In this document: in pieces, positions 1-6,863 of the stretch
How positions within the stretch are numbered: position 1 is the first letter of the stretch
Layout: each line of letters begins with the position of its first letter
DNA from: an uncultured Veillonella sp.
GTDB lineage: Bacteria > Bacillota > Negativicutes > Veillonellales > Veillonellaceae
Direction: 5' to 3'
Length of the DNA stretch: 29,808 nucleotides
Assembly: GCA_915066865.1 (NCBI GenBank)
Contig: CAJZEE010000016.1
Span: 1 to 29,808, forward strand
The notes under the pieces: model-generated
Databases searched by the model: none
What the model was told of the DNA's origin: nothing
The model's input: the letters and a program-made list of their open reading frames with translations, nothing else
Program-made: the position numbers and the translations under genes

Positions 1-2
1 TT

Positions 3-32
3 ACTGACCCCCAGTTTAACTGGGGGTTTAGT
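3..32. terminator. G/C-rich hairpin at the left edge
   Basis: CCCCCAGTT (8-16) and AACTGGGGG (18-26) form a near-perfect 9-bp stem with a one-base gap, which may extend through ACT (3-5) with AGT (30-32). On the plus strand it is followed only by TTTAG. It could terminate a gene left of the window or be the end of an IS200/IS605-type element. The edge prevents a decision. Confidence 0.4.
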
Positions 33-56
33 CATGCCTATTCGGCGTACAATAAT

Positions 57-96
57 AATGCACCCCTAACATATAATCTAATGTTAGGGGTGCATT
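57..96 (-). terminator. Terminator of the methyltransferase-ygbA-folT operon
   Basis: A perfect 16-bp inverted repeat (57-72 with 81-96) has an 8-base loop and lies 17 bases past the folT-like stop codon. The minus-strand exit is ATTATTATTG, so the U-tract is broken. The plus-strand exit has TTTT, so the hairpin may act in both directions. Confidence 0.75.
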
Positions 97-112
97 TTAG
101 TATACTGTAAGA

Positions 113-613
113 TTATGGCTTTTTTTGTACCATAAACTTACTGACTGCCTTATACACAATTAAAATCAATGCAATTTCTAAAGGGAAACAAATGATATTT
201 TTAATAAGACGTCCAATAAATATAGCAGATACTGCTTTGTTATAAAATATTGTGAGCCATATTGTATTTAATATCAGATGTATACATACAGTAACAATCA
301 TCTCCGGTAAAAGCAATTGTTTAAATGTAACATTACGTCCGTGTAAAAAATACCCATACACATAGCCTACAAGAAATTCAGATATGATAAAGCCGGGAAA
401 GAATACTCCTTGTCCAAATAAAGACATACCTATAAAACAGGCAATAGCAGCCATTATACCTGCTGCCATAGGCCCATAAAGAATACCAAATATAGCGGTT
501 GATAAAAATCCAAAGGTAATATGTATAAATGTAGTATGAATAGCAAATATATAAGATAGTAAAACCGTCAATGCTACAAACATTCCTGTCTTTACAATCA
601 TATCAGTTTTCAT
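113..613 (-). CDS. ECF transporter S component, folate (FolT-like) family
   Basis: Integral membrane substrate-binding subunit of an energy-coupling factor importer; it would work with EcfA/EcfA'/EcfT encoded elsewhere. The 166-residue protein is almost wholly hydrophobic with about five to six membrane segments. It carries family-like stretches near residues 28-50 (HITFGFLSTAIFGILYGP) and a later LNTIWLTIFYNKA block that resembles the LNTLW region of folate-type S components. Its start overlaps the upstream ygbA-like gene by 11 bp, which implies translational coupling. AAGGAG lies 12-13 bases before the ATG, rather distant. A strong hairpin follows the stop. Folate or a related pteridine is the likely substrate, from family resemblance only; a different vitamin is possible. 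Confidence 0.82.
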   Translation of the reverse strand: MKTDMIVKTGMFVALTVLLSYIFAIHTTFIHITFGFLSTAIFGILYGPMAAGIMAAIACFIGMSLFGQGVFFPGFIISEFLVGYVYGYFLHGRNVTFKQLLLPEMIVTVCIHLILNTIWLTIFYNKAVSAIFIGRLIKNIICFPLEIALILIVYKAVSKFMVQKKP

Positions 614-950
614 AAGAAGTACGACTCCTTTTTCTATCCTTCCACTCTAAATACATATGGCGAATAACTTGAATTGGTGATATAAATAACATTCTAGGTC
701 CACCATAGCGCATGATTTCACGTATTTTTTCACGATACGTAGGCGCATAGCAATGCGTTTTACATACGCTGCAGAAGGTCTTGCTTTCCATATGAGGACA
801 TACATCTATACGATGTTCAGCATATTGCCAAACTTTTTGACACTCCTCACAGAGTTGTCCTTTAGGAGTGTGGTGCTTATTATGACAATAGATGCCAATA
901 ATCTGGTACATAGTTTTTAGTTCTAACTTACGTTTCTCATCAACTGTCAT
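603..950 (-). CDS. YgbA-like nitrous oxide-stimulated promoter family protein
   Basis: A small cytoplasmic Cys-rich protein of 115 residues with cysteines at about 22, 34, 37, 51, 60, 63 and 67, arranged as CxxC pairs, plus several histidines. This suggests a bound metal or iron-sulfur centre. The pattern matches the YgbA family, whose E. coli member is induced by nitrosative stress and has been linked to iron-sulfur recovery. The C-terminus is basic (WKDRKRS). The gene has a clear GGAGAG site, follows the methyltransferase stop by 9 bp and overlaps the folT-like start by 11 bp. No NO-responsive operator was recognised upstream of the operon. Family call is good; the biochemical role is unknown. 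Confidence 0.8.
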   Translation of the reverse strand: MTVDEKRKLELKTMYQIIGIYCHNKHHTPKGQLCEECQKVWQYAEHRIDVCPHMESKTFCSVCKTHCYAPTYREKIREIMRYGGPRMLFISPIQVIRHMYLEWKDRKRSRTSYEN

Positions 951-959
951 GTTTCTCTC

Positions 960-1775
960 CTATTTCACAGACCATGAAACCCAAGCCACCTTATCAACAG
1001 TCTTATTATGGATTTCTCCATCAATAGCTAGTGGCTCAATGAGATTTCTAATCTCTTCTTTCATGTCTTCCATGTCTCCCCATCCATTATTATGAAGTCG
1101 CATGGTAAAATAATTAACTGCCTTTTCAAGAGACATAACCTCTGTTTCAGGAACCGTTTTATAAATTACTTTTACATTATGCCCCATCTCATGGATAGCA
1201 TCTAAACACTCTTTCATCTTGCCATCCCATGGGAAAGAATCACGACCAAAGAAATGTTCAGATAGCATATCTACCATTTCGTCACTCCGTTCGCTAAATG
1301 CAATCCACAAACATTTATCATTACTTGCATCGTGCATGGCGCGAATATTTTCTACATCAAACATTATTGGGCAGAAGATACTGTATGCCAAGTCAAAGCT
1401 TTTATCCCAACCTAGTTCTCGACGAGTTTCATCAGACCAAGGTCCGATATATAAGCTAAGATCTAAACCTTCTGTCTCTGCCAATTGTTTAGCACCGCGA
1501 ATCATACCATCAGATAAATCGATACCAGTCGCCTTATAGCCTTCCCGAGCTAACCCAAGTGCGTAGTCACAAACACCACAGCCTACATCAAGTGTACGAC
1601 CATTCGATGAAGGTAATAAATTTTCATCCTTTAAGAAGGCTAAAAAATCAGTGACCTGTGCCTTACGATCCTCGCGATTGTGCATTTCTACAAAGTACTC
1701 GGAACGATGGTTCCATGCGTCTTGCTCATCGCGCCAAGTTTCGTTGACCGTGAGCTCCTGTATTTTATTTGTCAT
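960..1775 (-). CDS. Class I SAM-dependent methyltransferase
   Basis: 271 residues. SAM-binding motif I is LDVGCG at residues 62-67, followed by an acidic motif II (GIDLS, about residues 84-88), so this is a Rossmann-fold methyltransferase of the Methyltransf_11/25 type. The substrate cannot be read from the sequence. The C-terminal third (after about residue 170) is helical and probably forms a substrate cap. The start ATG has a good GAGGGG site 6 bases upstream. It is the first gene of a tight operon with the ygbA-like and folT-like genes. A leader of over 100 bases with three small inverted repeats precedes it. Pairing with a folate importer is suggestive of one-carbon metabolism but not proof. 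Confidence 0.82.
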   Translation of the reverse strand: MTNKIQELTVNETWRDEQDAWNHRSEYFVEMHNREDRKAQVTDFLAFLKDENLLPSSNGRTLDVGCGVCDYALGLAREGYKATGIDLSDGMIRGAKQLAETEGLDLSLYIGPWSDETRRELGWDKSFDLAYSIFCPIMFDVENIRAMHDASNDKCLWIAFSERSDEMVDMLSEHFFGRDSFPWDGKMKECLDAIHEMGHNVKVIYKTVPETEVMSLEKAVNYFTMRLHNNGWGDMEDMKEEIRNLIEPLAIDGEIHNKTVDKVAWVSWSVK

Positions 1776-2193
1776 ATTATCCCCTCTAAATAGCTACATC
1801 CTCAAACGGATGAGTTATAGATACATATATAAGTAATTTTCACTTAGTTAAATTCACTATGTAATTTAACGCTCCCCTATATGTCCTAGTGTTCCGGCTA
1901 GGATGTTCAGATTTTCATATAGCTATCCTTATTGTACATCATTCTCAAAACAAAATGTGTTACCCAAATCACATTTATTATATTATTTCGATATTATTAA
2001 ATATAAAACTCTATATCGACAGATTATCAGCACCTCAGCTTATGTATTTATCTATCTCTAACTAGTTCATGCATATATCGCCATTTATATCTCTCCCCTT
2101 AATACAAACAAATAGCGCTTCAAAGTTGATTATACAAATTATTTCATCCGATACCTATTTTTATTATAATAGAAATAAGAAGGAGTTAAAAAT
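1776..2193. other. Intergenic region with structured leader of the methyltransferase operon
   Basis: No gene seen. In minus-strand order it holds three short inverted repeats: TCCTAG/CTAGGA (1884-1889 with 1898-1903), GTTAAATT/AATTTAAC (1847-1854 with 1863-1870) and CATCC/GGATG (1797-1801 with 1808-1812). These could form a structured 5' leader. They match no riboswitch class that I recognise. The right part, 1930-2160, is AT-rich and otherwise featureless. Confidence 0.35.
2143..2170 (+). promoter_or_regulatory. Possible promoter of the 2194 gene
   Basis: A perfect TATAAT at 2165-2170 lies 23 bases before the ATG. The only candidate -35 is a poor TTCATC at 2143-2148 with a 16-base spacer. 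AAGGAG at 2180-2185 is the ribosome binding site. Confidence 0.45.
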
Positions 2194-2610
2194 ATGGGAA
2201 TCTATATAATAATCCTAATGTTTGTATTAGTCGGCATTGCTGTAGCTTTTGCTACTTATAACCTATCTATAATTAGGTCTATGCCTCCTGAAGAACGTTA
2301 TAAACTTCTTTACTTTAAAGATGATCAAGTGTCTATAGGCATTGGATTAATGAAAAGAACCTATAAATTAAAAGATATTCGAGAAGTACGCTTCTCTAAG
2401 GGCAAAAAATTCCGCAGTATGGGAAGCTGGGCAGGCAGAATGAAGATTTGCAAACTAAATGGTAAGAAAAGTCGTTGGATAGAATTTGATGGTACGGTCT
2501 ATTACAAAAAGATGGTATATATAACAAATGAAGAAATCATTGATAAATCAATAAATATACTCATGAATGAATTTAGATCTAGAGGAATTCAGTGTAATAA
2601 ATATAGATAG
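2194..2610 (+). CDS. Small membrane-anchored protein of unknown function
   Basis: Not recognised. The 138-residue protein has one N-terminal membrane segment (about residues 3-25), then a basic, beta-rich cytoplasmic part with the pattern KLKDIREVRFSKG. This is reminiscent of small bacterial PH-like domain proteins, a guess from pattern only. The start is well supported by AAGGAG 8 bases upstream and TATAAT 23 bases upstream. It is one of only two plus-strand genes and converges on the tRNA-Arg gene, sharing a bidirectional terminator with it. It appears to be a single-gene unit. Confidence 0.7.
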   Translation: MGIYIIILMFVLVGIAVAFATYNLSIIRSMPPEERYKLLYFKDDQVSIGIGLMKRTYKLKDIREVRFSKGKKFRSMGSWAGRMKICKLNGKKSRWIEFDGTVYYKKMVYITNEEIIDKSINILMNEFRSRGIQCNKYR

Positions 2611-2692
2611 TAAAGTTAGAACACTAAAGTACGCTAAATTATGATATACGAATATATAATTCTCTGTCCTAAAGACTATTTATAGACATACA

Positions 2693-2722
2693 AAAAGGCT
2701 CCTCGAAATCGAGAAGCCTTTT
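2693..2722. terminator. Bidirectional terminator between the 2194 gene and tRNA-Arg
   Basis: AAAAGGCT (2693-2700) pairs with AGCCTTTT (2715-2722), enclosing CTCG/CGAG (2702-2705 with 2710-2713) around an AAAT loop, with one mismatch between the two stems. Runs of A on the left and T on the right let it stop transcription from both sides. Confidence 0.8.
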
Positions 2723-2725
2723 ATT

Positions 2726-2800
2726 TGGTGCGCCTAGCAGGATTCGAACCTGCGCACCCGGTTCCGGAGACCGGCGCTCTATCCCCTGAGCTATAGGCGC
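2726..2800 (-). tRNA. tRNA-Arg, anticodon CCG
   Basis: A full cloverleaf can be folded on the minus strand. The acceptor is GCGCCTA with TAGGCGC, and the D arm is GCTC/GAGC. The anticodon stem CCGGT/ACCGG encloses the loop CTCCGGA, giving anticodon CCG and decoding the Arg codon CGG. The variable loop is 4 bases and the T arm is GCAGG-TTCGAAT-CCTGC. The discriminator base is A and the CCA end is encoded (2726-2728). Length is 75 bases including CCA. Confidence 0.96.
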
Positions 2801-2814
2801 ATGAATACCTAAAA

Positions 2815-2823
2815 ATTATACCA
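2815..2823 (-). promoter_or_regulatory. Extended -10 promoter of tRNA-Arg
   Basis: On the minus strand TGGTATAAT gives an extended -10 element (TG, one base, TATAAT) ending 14 bases before the mature 5' end of the tRNA. No convincing -35 is visible, which is common for extended -10 promoters. Confidence 0.55.
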
Positions 2824-2882
2824 TATTACGCTATGGTTCGATAGTATAAAGTATATAGAACAACTAGGATTATACAGAAAGA

Positions 2883-2920
2883 CCCCTATAGTTAAGCATC
2901 TTGTTAGATAACTATAAGGG
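2883..2920 (-). terminator. Terminator of the tyrosine phosphatase gene
   Basis: A 12-bp stem with one mismatch (2883-2894 with 2909-2920) starts 10 bases past the phosphatase stop and is followed on the minus strand by TCTTTC. It separates this gene from the tRNA-Arg promoter. Confidence 0.65.
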
Positions 2921-2929
2921 CTATCTCTA

Positions 2930-3388
2930 TTATATTCTTGCCTTAATCAATTCTAGTAAAGCATCACAGCTCCGACTTATATCGTCATAGGTTTCGTCAA
3001 AGTTTCCCGTATACCAAGGATCCTTTACATCACGGCTTTCACCAACGAAAGACATTGCCTTGTAAACCTTAGCATCTACGTCATCCCCAATAATATGCTT
3101 TAAATTACGCGCATTATTTTCATCCATAATGATGAGATAATCAAAGTTATGATAATCCTCCATTGTCACTTGGCGTGCCTTGCGACGAGTATAGGGAATA
3201 CCCATTTCATCTAATTTCTCTTTAGTCCCATAATGAGTATCGTTTCCTATTTCTTCACGAGATGTGGCAGAGGATTCGATATAAATAGAATCGCTTAAGC
3301 CTGCATTATTAACAATATGTTTCATATAAAACTCGGCCATTGTAGAACGACAAATATTACCATGACAGATGAATAAAATATTAACCAT
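2930..3388 (-). CDS. Low-molecular-weight protein-tyrosine phosphatase
   Basis: Cytoplasmic phosphatase of 152 residues, normal length for the family. The catalytic loop CHGNICRS (nucleophile Cys8, Arg14) sits at the N-terminus, and the general acid Asp lies in DPWY (Asp123). The residue between GN and CRS is Ile. In the well-studied Bacillus arginine phosphatase YwlE this position is Thr, so the sequence favours phosphotyrosine over phosphoarginine. AGGAG precedes the ATG. It stands alone between two hairpins. The target is not known from context; in other bacteria such enzymes often act on tyrosine kinases of polysaccharide export, and none is visible here. Confidence 0.92.
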   Translation of the reverse strand: MVNILFICHGNICRSTMAEFYMKHIVNNAGLSDSIYIESSATSREEIGNDTHYGTKEKLDEMGIPYTRRKARQVTMEDYHNFDYLIIMDENNARNLKHIIGDDVDAKVYKAMSFVGESRDVKDPWYTGNFDETYDDISRSCDALLELIKARI

Positions 3389-3437
3389 TATAACTCCTAA
3401 TGAATAAAATCTTAATCATAAAAAACTCCTTATATAC

Positions 3438-3473
3438 TAATGGTCCTTACAGCATACGCTATAAGGACCATTA
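3438..3473 (-). terminator. Hairpin after the autotransporter gene
   Basis: A perfect 12-bp inverted repeat (3438-3449 with 3462-3473) contains a further AGC/GCT pair in the loop. It starts 14 bases past the autotransporter stop. The minus-strand exit lacks an immediate U-tract (GTATATAAGG, then a T run 11 bases later), so termination may be partial or need Rho. Confidence 0.6.
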
Positions 3474-3486
3474 ATGCAATATTCAA

Positions 3487-5730
3487 TTAAAAATTATGTC
3501 GTATCCCAGCATCAATGCGCCATGTATTTTCTACAGTAGCACCAAAGTTTTTAGTGAATGTACCATATAGATATGTACTAGGACGGACACTCCAAGACCC
3601 ACCAATTTCAGCATCAAGCCATGTATCCTTCAAATCTACTGTTGTTTGTACTGTTGGATTACCCGGCGCGGAATATGTTGTATTTGCCTTACCAGAGAAT
3701 TCATGCGCTAATGCTAATTTAGCGAAGATATTGGATTTTTCTGTTTCTTTCCCAATGCCAATACCAAGTCTGCCTACAGCAGAGTTCACAGCATCAGCTT
3801 TCACATGCATAGAACCACCACCGACAACAGAAGCATCATAGGATACACCATTCAAACGGCCTACAATAAATTCTACACTAGGATCGATGTAGAAGCCATT
3901 TTCCTTCTTAATACGTTTACCATATTCAGCGCTTAAGGATGTGCCATATGTATGGTAATCACCGTTTACACGTTGTCCACCTACGGAGTAGAGCTTATAA
4001 TCATTGGATAATCTATTACCACGTGCAATAATATCTAAATAACGACCATCATCATGTTGTTTTGTGCCATATACGGCGATGCCGCCAAGTTTGCCATCAC
4101 CACTACCGTTGGCATATGAATTACTAGATGTACTGTAATCAATAGCGCCACCGAAAATCCACCCATTAGAAGCCTTATGATCGTAGCCGACTTGTACACC
4201 ATTATACGTCATATGTGCATCAGCACCATCTGTAATTTTAGATTTACCGCCTATATATTTCGCCCATACACCTTTGTTTGTATTAGCTAAACGAAGATCT
4301 CCTAAACGGCGTTGTAAATCATTGGTATTACTCTTCCATGCCATAGCGGTCGATGTAAGAGCAGATTTTGTGCCACTTACCAAGGATGATTCACTAGCAC
4401 GATTAATCTTTGTCGTATCTCCCACAACAAGGCGCCCCTGTGAGTCAAAATGATTTGCACCAAGCTCTGCAACAGCACCTGGACTGGTAATACCTTCATT
4501 GATTTGAACAGTTGTACTCAGTTTCTTATCATTGCCAGTATATTGTAATTTATCAGCTAAGGCTTGTATTTCCTTACGGTAGCTATCATCATTAGTCAAA
4601 TTAGCTCCATCGCCTTGCAACGTAATATGGCTATTATCTGCAGCATGTTCAACAACGATATTCCCCTTTCCATTTTCACTAGCTGGAACACCGGTCTTGT
4701 AAACAGCATTCACATAGCCACTATAATTTTGAATTGTAATAGGTCGTGCATCAATAGGATGAAGTATACCGGCTGCCGATGGACTTGATCCACCTACGAG
4801 ATTGCGAACCTTACTGCCCTTATATAGATATGCTGCATTATCACCAGATGGACGTTCTCTTTTAGGGGTAGGACGCTCCATACCAATCCATTCATTATTC
4901 CAAGTTCCTCCATTTTGTAAGTAAATGTCAGCACCAGAATTATGCGGGTTCTTATTGCTTTCAGCATATTCATTTAGTACGGCACCCGTAAGTTTAGAAT
5001 TAGATGTTGTAAAAGCTAATGCTATATTCGTTGGCGTTTCGTTATGATTTGGATCACGTCCATAATCCTTATTAATTAACCCTACATTCCCAACAGCGAC
5101 CAATTCTTTAGAACCTGGATGTTTTCCGTCAGAGCCTGTATTAACGTATACATCACCCTCTTCTGCCACCACAGAGTAAGTATCAGAAGTTTCTAAAGGA
5201 TGAGTGATGATACGTCCACCACCATCAACAATGATATGACCACGTTGATTAGCTTGTAAACCGACACCGATAGCATCGATATCTACATTGCCTTTGACGT
5301 GAATATTAGTATCTCCATAATCTCTATCAGGATTGTCCTTGCTGAGTCTTGGCACTTTACCGCCGTAACCAGCATACACAGCGCTCATATAGTAATGACC
5401 GAGTTCCCTTTTTGAGGCTGGTGCATCATTCTTAAGACGTACAATCAAATCTTTATCCACCGTCAATTGTGATCCAAATCCATTATAAATACCTGATACA
5501 TTTTTAGTTTTACCTGTATCTGTTAAGCTTTTACCATGCACATTAACCGTCAAGGTATCCTCTATATGCTTGACTTCCGGTTGTGTTTGTACCGGTGACC
5601 CCATTGTTAAGCCAAGCAATTCCTCCGCTTTATCACTTGTGGCATTAATTTCTGTAGCAAATGCAGAGCAGGTCATTCCAGTTAATACCAACGCAGCCAT
5701 CACAGCCGATACATTTCGTTGTAATTTCAT
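3487..5730 (-). CDS. Classical (type Va) autotransporter
   Basis: Surface protein of 747 residues. It has a Sec signal peptide (residues 1 to about 25, ending SAFA before TE). The passenger of about 430 residues is rich in Gly, Asn, Asp and short beta stretches such as HIIVDGGG, suggesting a beta-helix. The C-terminal translocator barrel runs from about residue 460 to 747. The barrel begins after a helical linker with RRLGDLRLANTNKGVWAKYIGG, typical of this family, and the protein ends in IRHNF with the terminal Phe recognised by the BAM machinery. No protease triad or RGD was noticed, so an adhesin-like role is more likely than an enzyme, an inference. It has its own start region with a GAGAG site and a 5-bp hairpin (5749-5765) just upstream. 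Confidence 0.92.
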   Translation of the reverse strand: MKLQRNVSAVMAALVLTGMTCSAFATEINATSDKAEELLGLTMGSPVQTQPEVKHIEDTLTVNVHGKSLTDTGKTKNVSGIYNGFGSQLTVDKDLIVRLKNDAPASKRELGHYYMSAVYAGYGGKVPRLSKDNPDRDYGDTNIHVKGNVDIDAIGVGLQANQRGHIIVDGGGRIITHPLETSDTYSVVAEEGDVYVNTGSDGKHPGSKELVAVGNVGLINKDYGRDPNHNETPTNIALAFTTSNSKLTGAVLNEYAESNKNPHNSGADIYLQNGGTWNNEWIGMERPTPKRERPSGDNAAYLYKGSKVRNLVGGSSPSAAGILHPIDARPITIQNYSGYVNAVYKTGVPASENGKGNIVVEHAADNSHITLQGDGANLTNDDSYRKEIQALADKLQYTGNDKKLSTTVQINEGITSPGAVAELGANHFDSQGRLVVGDTTKINRASESSLVSGTKSALTSTAMAWKSNTNDLQRRLGDLRLANTNKGVWAKYIGGKSKITDGADAHMTYNGVQVGYDHKASNGWIFGGAIDYSTSSNSYANGSGDGKLGGIAVYGTKQHDDGRYLDIIARGNRLSNDYKLYSVGGQRVNGDYHTYGTSLSAEYGKRIKKENGFYIDPSVEFIVGRLNGVSYDASVVGGGSMHVKADAVNSAVGRLGIGIGKETEKSNIFAKLALAHEFSGKANTTYSAPGNPTVQTTVDLKDTWLDAEIGGSWSVRPSTYLYGTFTKNFGATVENTWRIDAGIRHNF

Positions 5731-5805
5731 AAAAATCTCTCTTTCTTACCTCGCTTAATACGAGGCTCTCACAGAACGCATTTATACGTACACCCTAAAA
5801 ATATA

Positions 5806-5840
5806 AAAAGACCCCCTAAGTCCAACTTAGGAGGTCTTGT
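5806..5840 (-). terminator. Terminator of the DUF4198 gene
   Basis: AAGACC/GGTCTT and CCTAAGT/ACTTAGG form a 13-bp stem with a single bulged pair and a 3-base loop. On the minus strand it is followed by TTTTTATATTTTT. It lies just past the DUF4198 stop and upstream of the autotransporter. Confidence 0.88.
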
Positions 5841-5876
5841 TTATTTCACACACTTAGTAAATAGTTATATCCTATA

Positions 5877-6596
5877 TTATTCAGGATTGATGATGAAGGA
5901 CAATGCACTGAAGTATTTATTTTGCTCACCTTTAGTTTGAGTTGGGAAGCCCACTTCAACGCCTACTACGTTAAGGCCATTAGCACTTACAGTAACAGTT
6001 GCTTTACCATTAGCATCTGCTTGGCTTTCATTAGTAAGATCATTAATTACGTCTTTAATAAGAGGTGCATTTGCATATGGTTTACCGTCTTTCAAGACTT
6101 GGATTTCATATGTATCACCTTTTCTAAGAGTTAATGGGTTAACAGATGGAATGATTTGAATGAAAGCATCTTTATTATTGAAAGGTTTTGCTTCTGCATT
6201 CCAGTAGTGAACGTCATATTTAATGGCATGTGTACTTTTTTGAGCACCTGGTACTTCAGAGATTGGTTTATGAACAGTTTTACCATCTTTGTCTTTTGTC
6301 CAATAACCATAGTCAAAGTCAGTTACTGTAATACCCAATTTATCATTTGGTACAACTACTACATTTTTTTCATGTTTAATAACTTGTACAGGAATTACCA
6401 TGCCATTGTTATCTAAGCCAATGATGCTTTTTACCATTTCTGGGCTATACGCATCATCAACAGGGCCTTCGCCAAGTACTAGCGCCTTTTCATCTAAGCG
6501 GTTAGCAAAGAATACGCCATGCGCATCAACGGAAGAGCACACACAACCTGCAGCTAAACCTACTGCAAATAAAGAAGCTAAGATTTTCTTATTCAT
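5877..6596 (-). CDS. Exported DUF4198-family protein
   Basis: The start is placed at the ATG at 6596 because GGAGG lies 7 bases upstream of it; an upstream in-frame ATG at 6626 would put that site inside the gene. This gives 239 residues. The signal peptide ends about SVDA before HGVFFANR, so cleavage there would leave histidine at the mature N-terminus; a Cys in LAAGC could alternatively be a weak lipobox. The body has the DUF4198 look (ALVLGEG and DDAY early; a C-terminal Ig-like domain with GKATVTV and GVEVGFP). Family members are periplasmic and are often tied to transition-metal uptake, but no enzyme or transporter partner is adjacent. A palindrome resembling a Fur/metal-regulator site lies upstream. 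Confidence 0.8.
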   Translation of the reverse strand: MNKKILASLFAVGLAAGCVCSSVDAHGVFFANRLDEKALVLGEGPVDDAYSPEMVKSIIGLDNNGMVIPVQVIKHEKNVVVVPNDKLGITVTDFDYGYWTKDKDGKTVHKPISEVPGAQKSTHAIKYDVHYWNAEAKPFNNKDAFIQIIPSVNPLTLRKGDTYEIQVLKDGKPYANAPLIKDVINDLTNESQADANGKATVTVSANGLNVVGVEVGFPTQTKGEQNKYFSALSFIINPE

Positions 6597-6721
6597 AAGA
6601 ACCTCCATAATCAATAACTTTTTCAATAAACTTGTTATTATTATACAGCGTTACAAATATTTCGTATATACCAATACCCCTATCAGCAAGTTATTATGCG
6701 TATTTAGTATATTAACTTATT

Positions 6722-6756
6722 TTTATACCCAATAATCATAAATGATAAAATTATCA
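6722..6756 (-). promoter_or_regulatory. Possible metal-regulator operator and promoter of the DUF4198 gene
   Basis: TGATAAAATTATCA at 6743-6756 is a perfect 14-base palindrome resembling Fur-family sites (TGATAAT-type half sites), though spacing differs by one base from the 7-1-7 pattern. A second ATAATCAT half site adjoins it. A candidate -10 TATAAA (minus strand, 6722-6727) lies where the palindrome would overlap the -35. This would leave a leader of about 115 bases. Pattern reading only. Confidence 0.3.
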
Positions 6757-6819
6757 CCTATTTTCATGAATATATGACTTGTAAGAATATGTTAGATAAA
6801 TACTTATAGATTAGATAAA

Positions 6820-6845
6820 AAAGGCGCTCCTTAAGGAGCGCCTTT
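6820..6845 (-). terminator. Terminator of typA
   Basis: A perfect 11-bp stem (AAAGGCGCTCC with GGAGCGCCTTT) and TTAA loop lies 18 bases past the typA stop. A run of A on the plus strand (6817-6822) gives the minus-strand U-tract. Confidence 0.92.
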
Positions 6846-6863
6846 ATATATCTGCATAAGATA

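Noticed and set aside
1884..1903. Known riboswitch in the methyltransferase leader
   Set aside because: The short hairpins do not match any conserved riboswitch core I could recall; described only as a structured leader.
6597..6626. Longer N-terminus of the DUF4198 protein from the ATG at 6626
   Set aside because: It would place the GGAGG site of the 6596 ATG inside the gene and put ten residues before a normal signal peptide.
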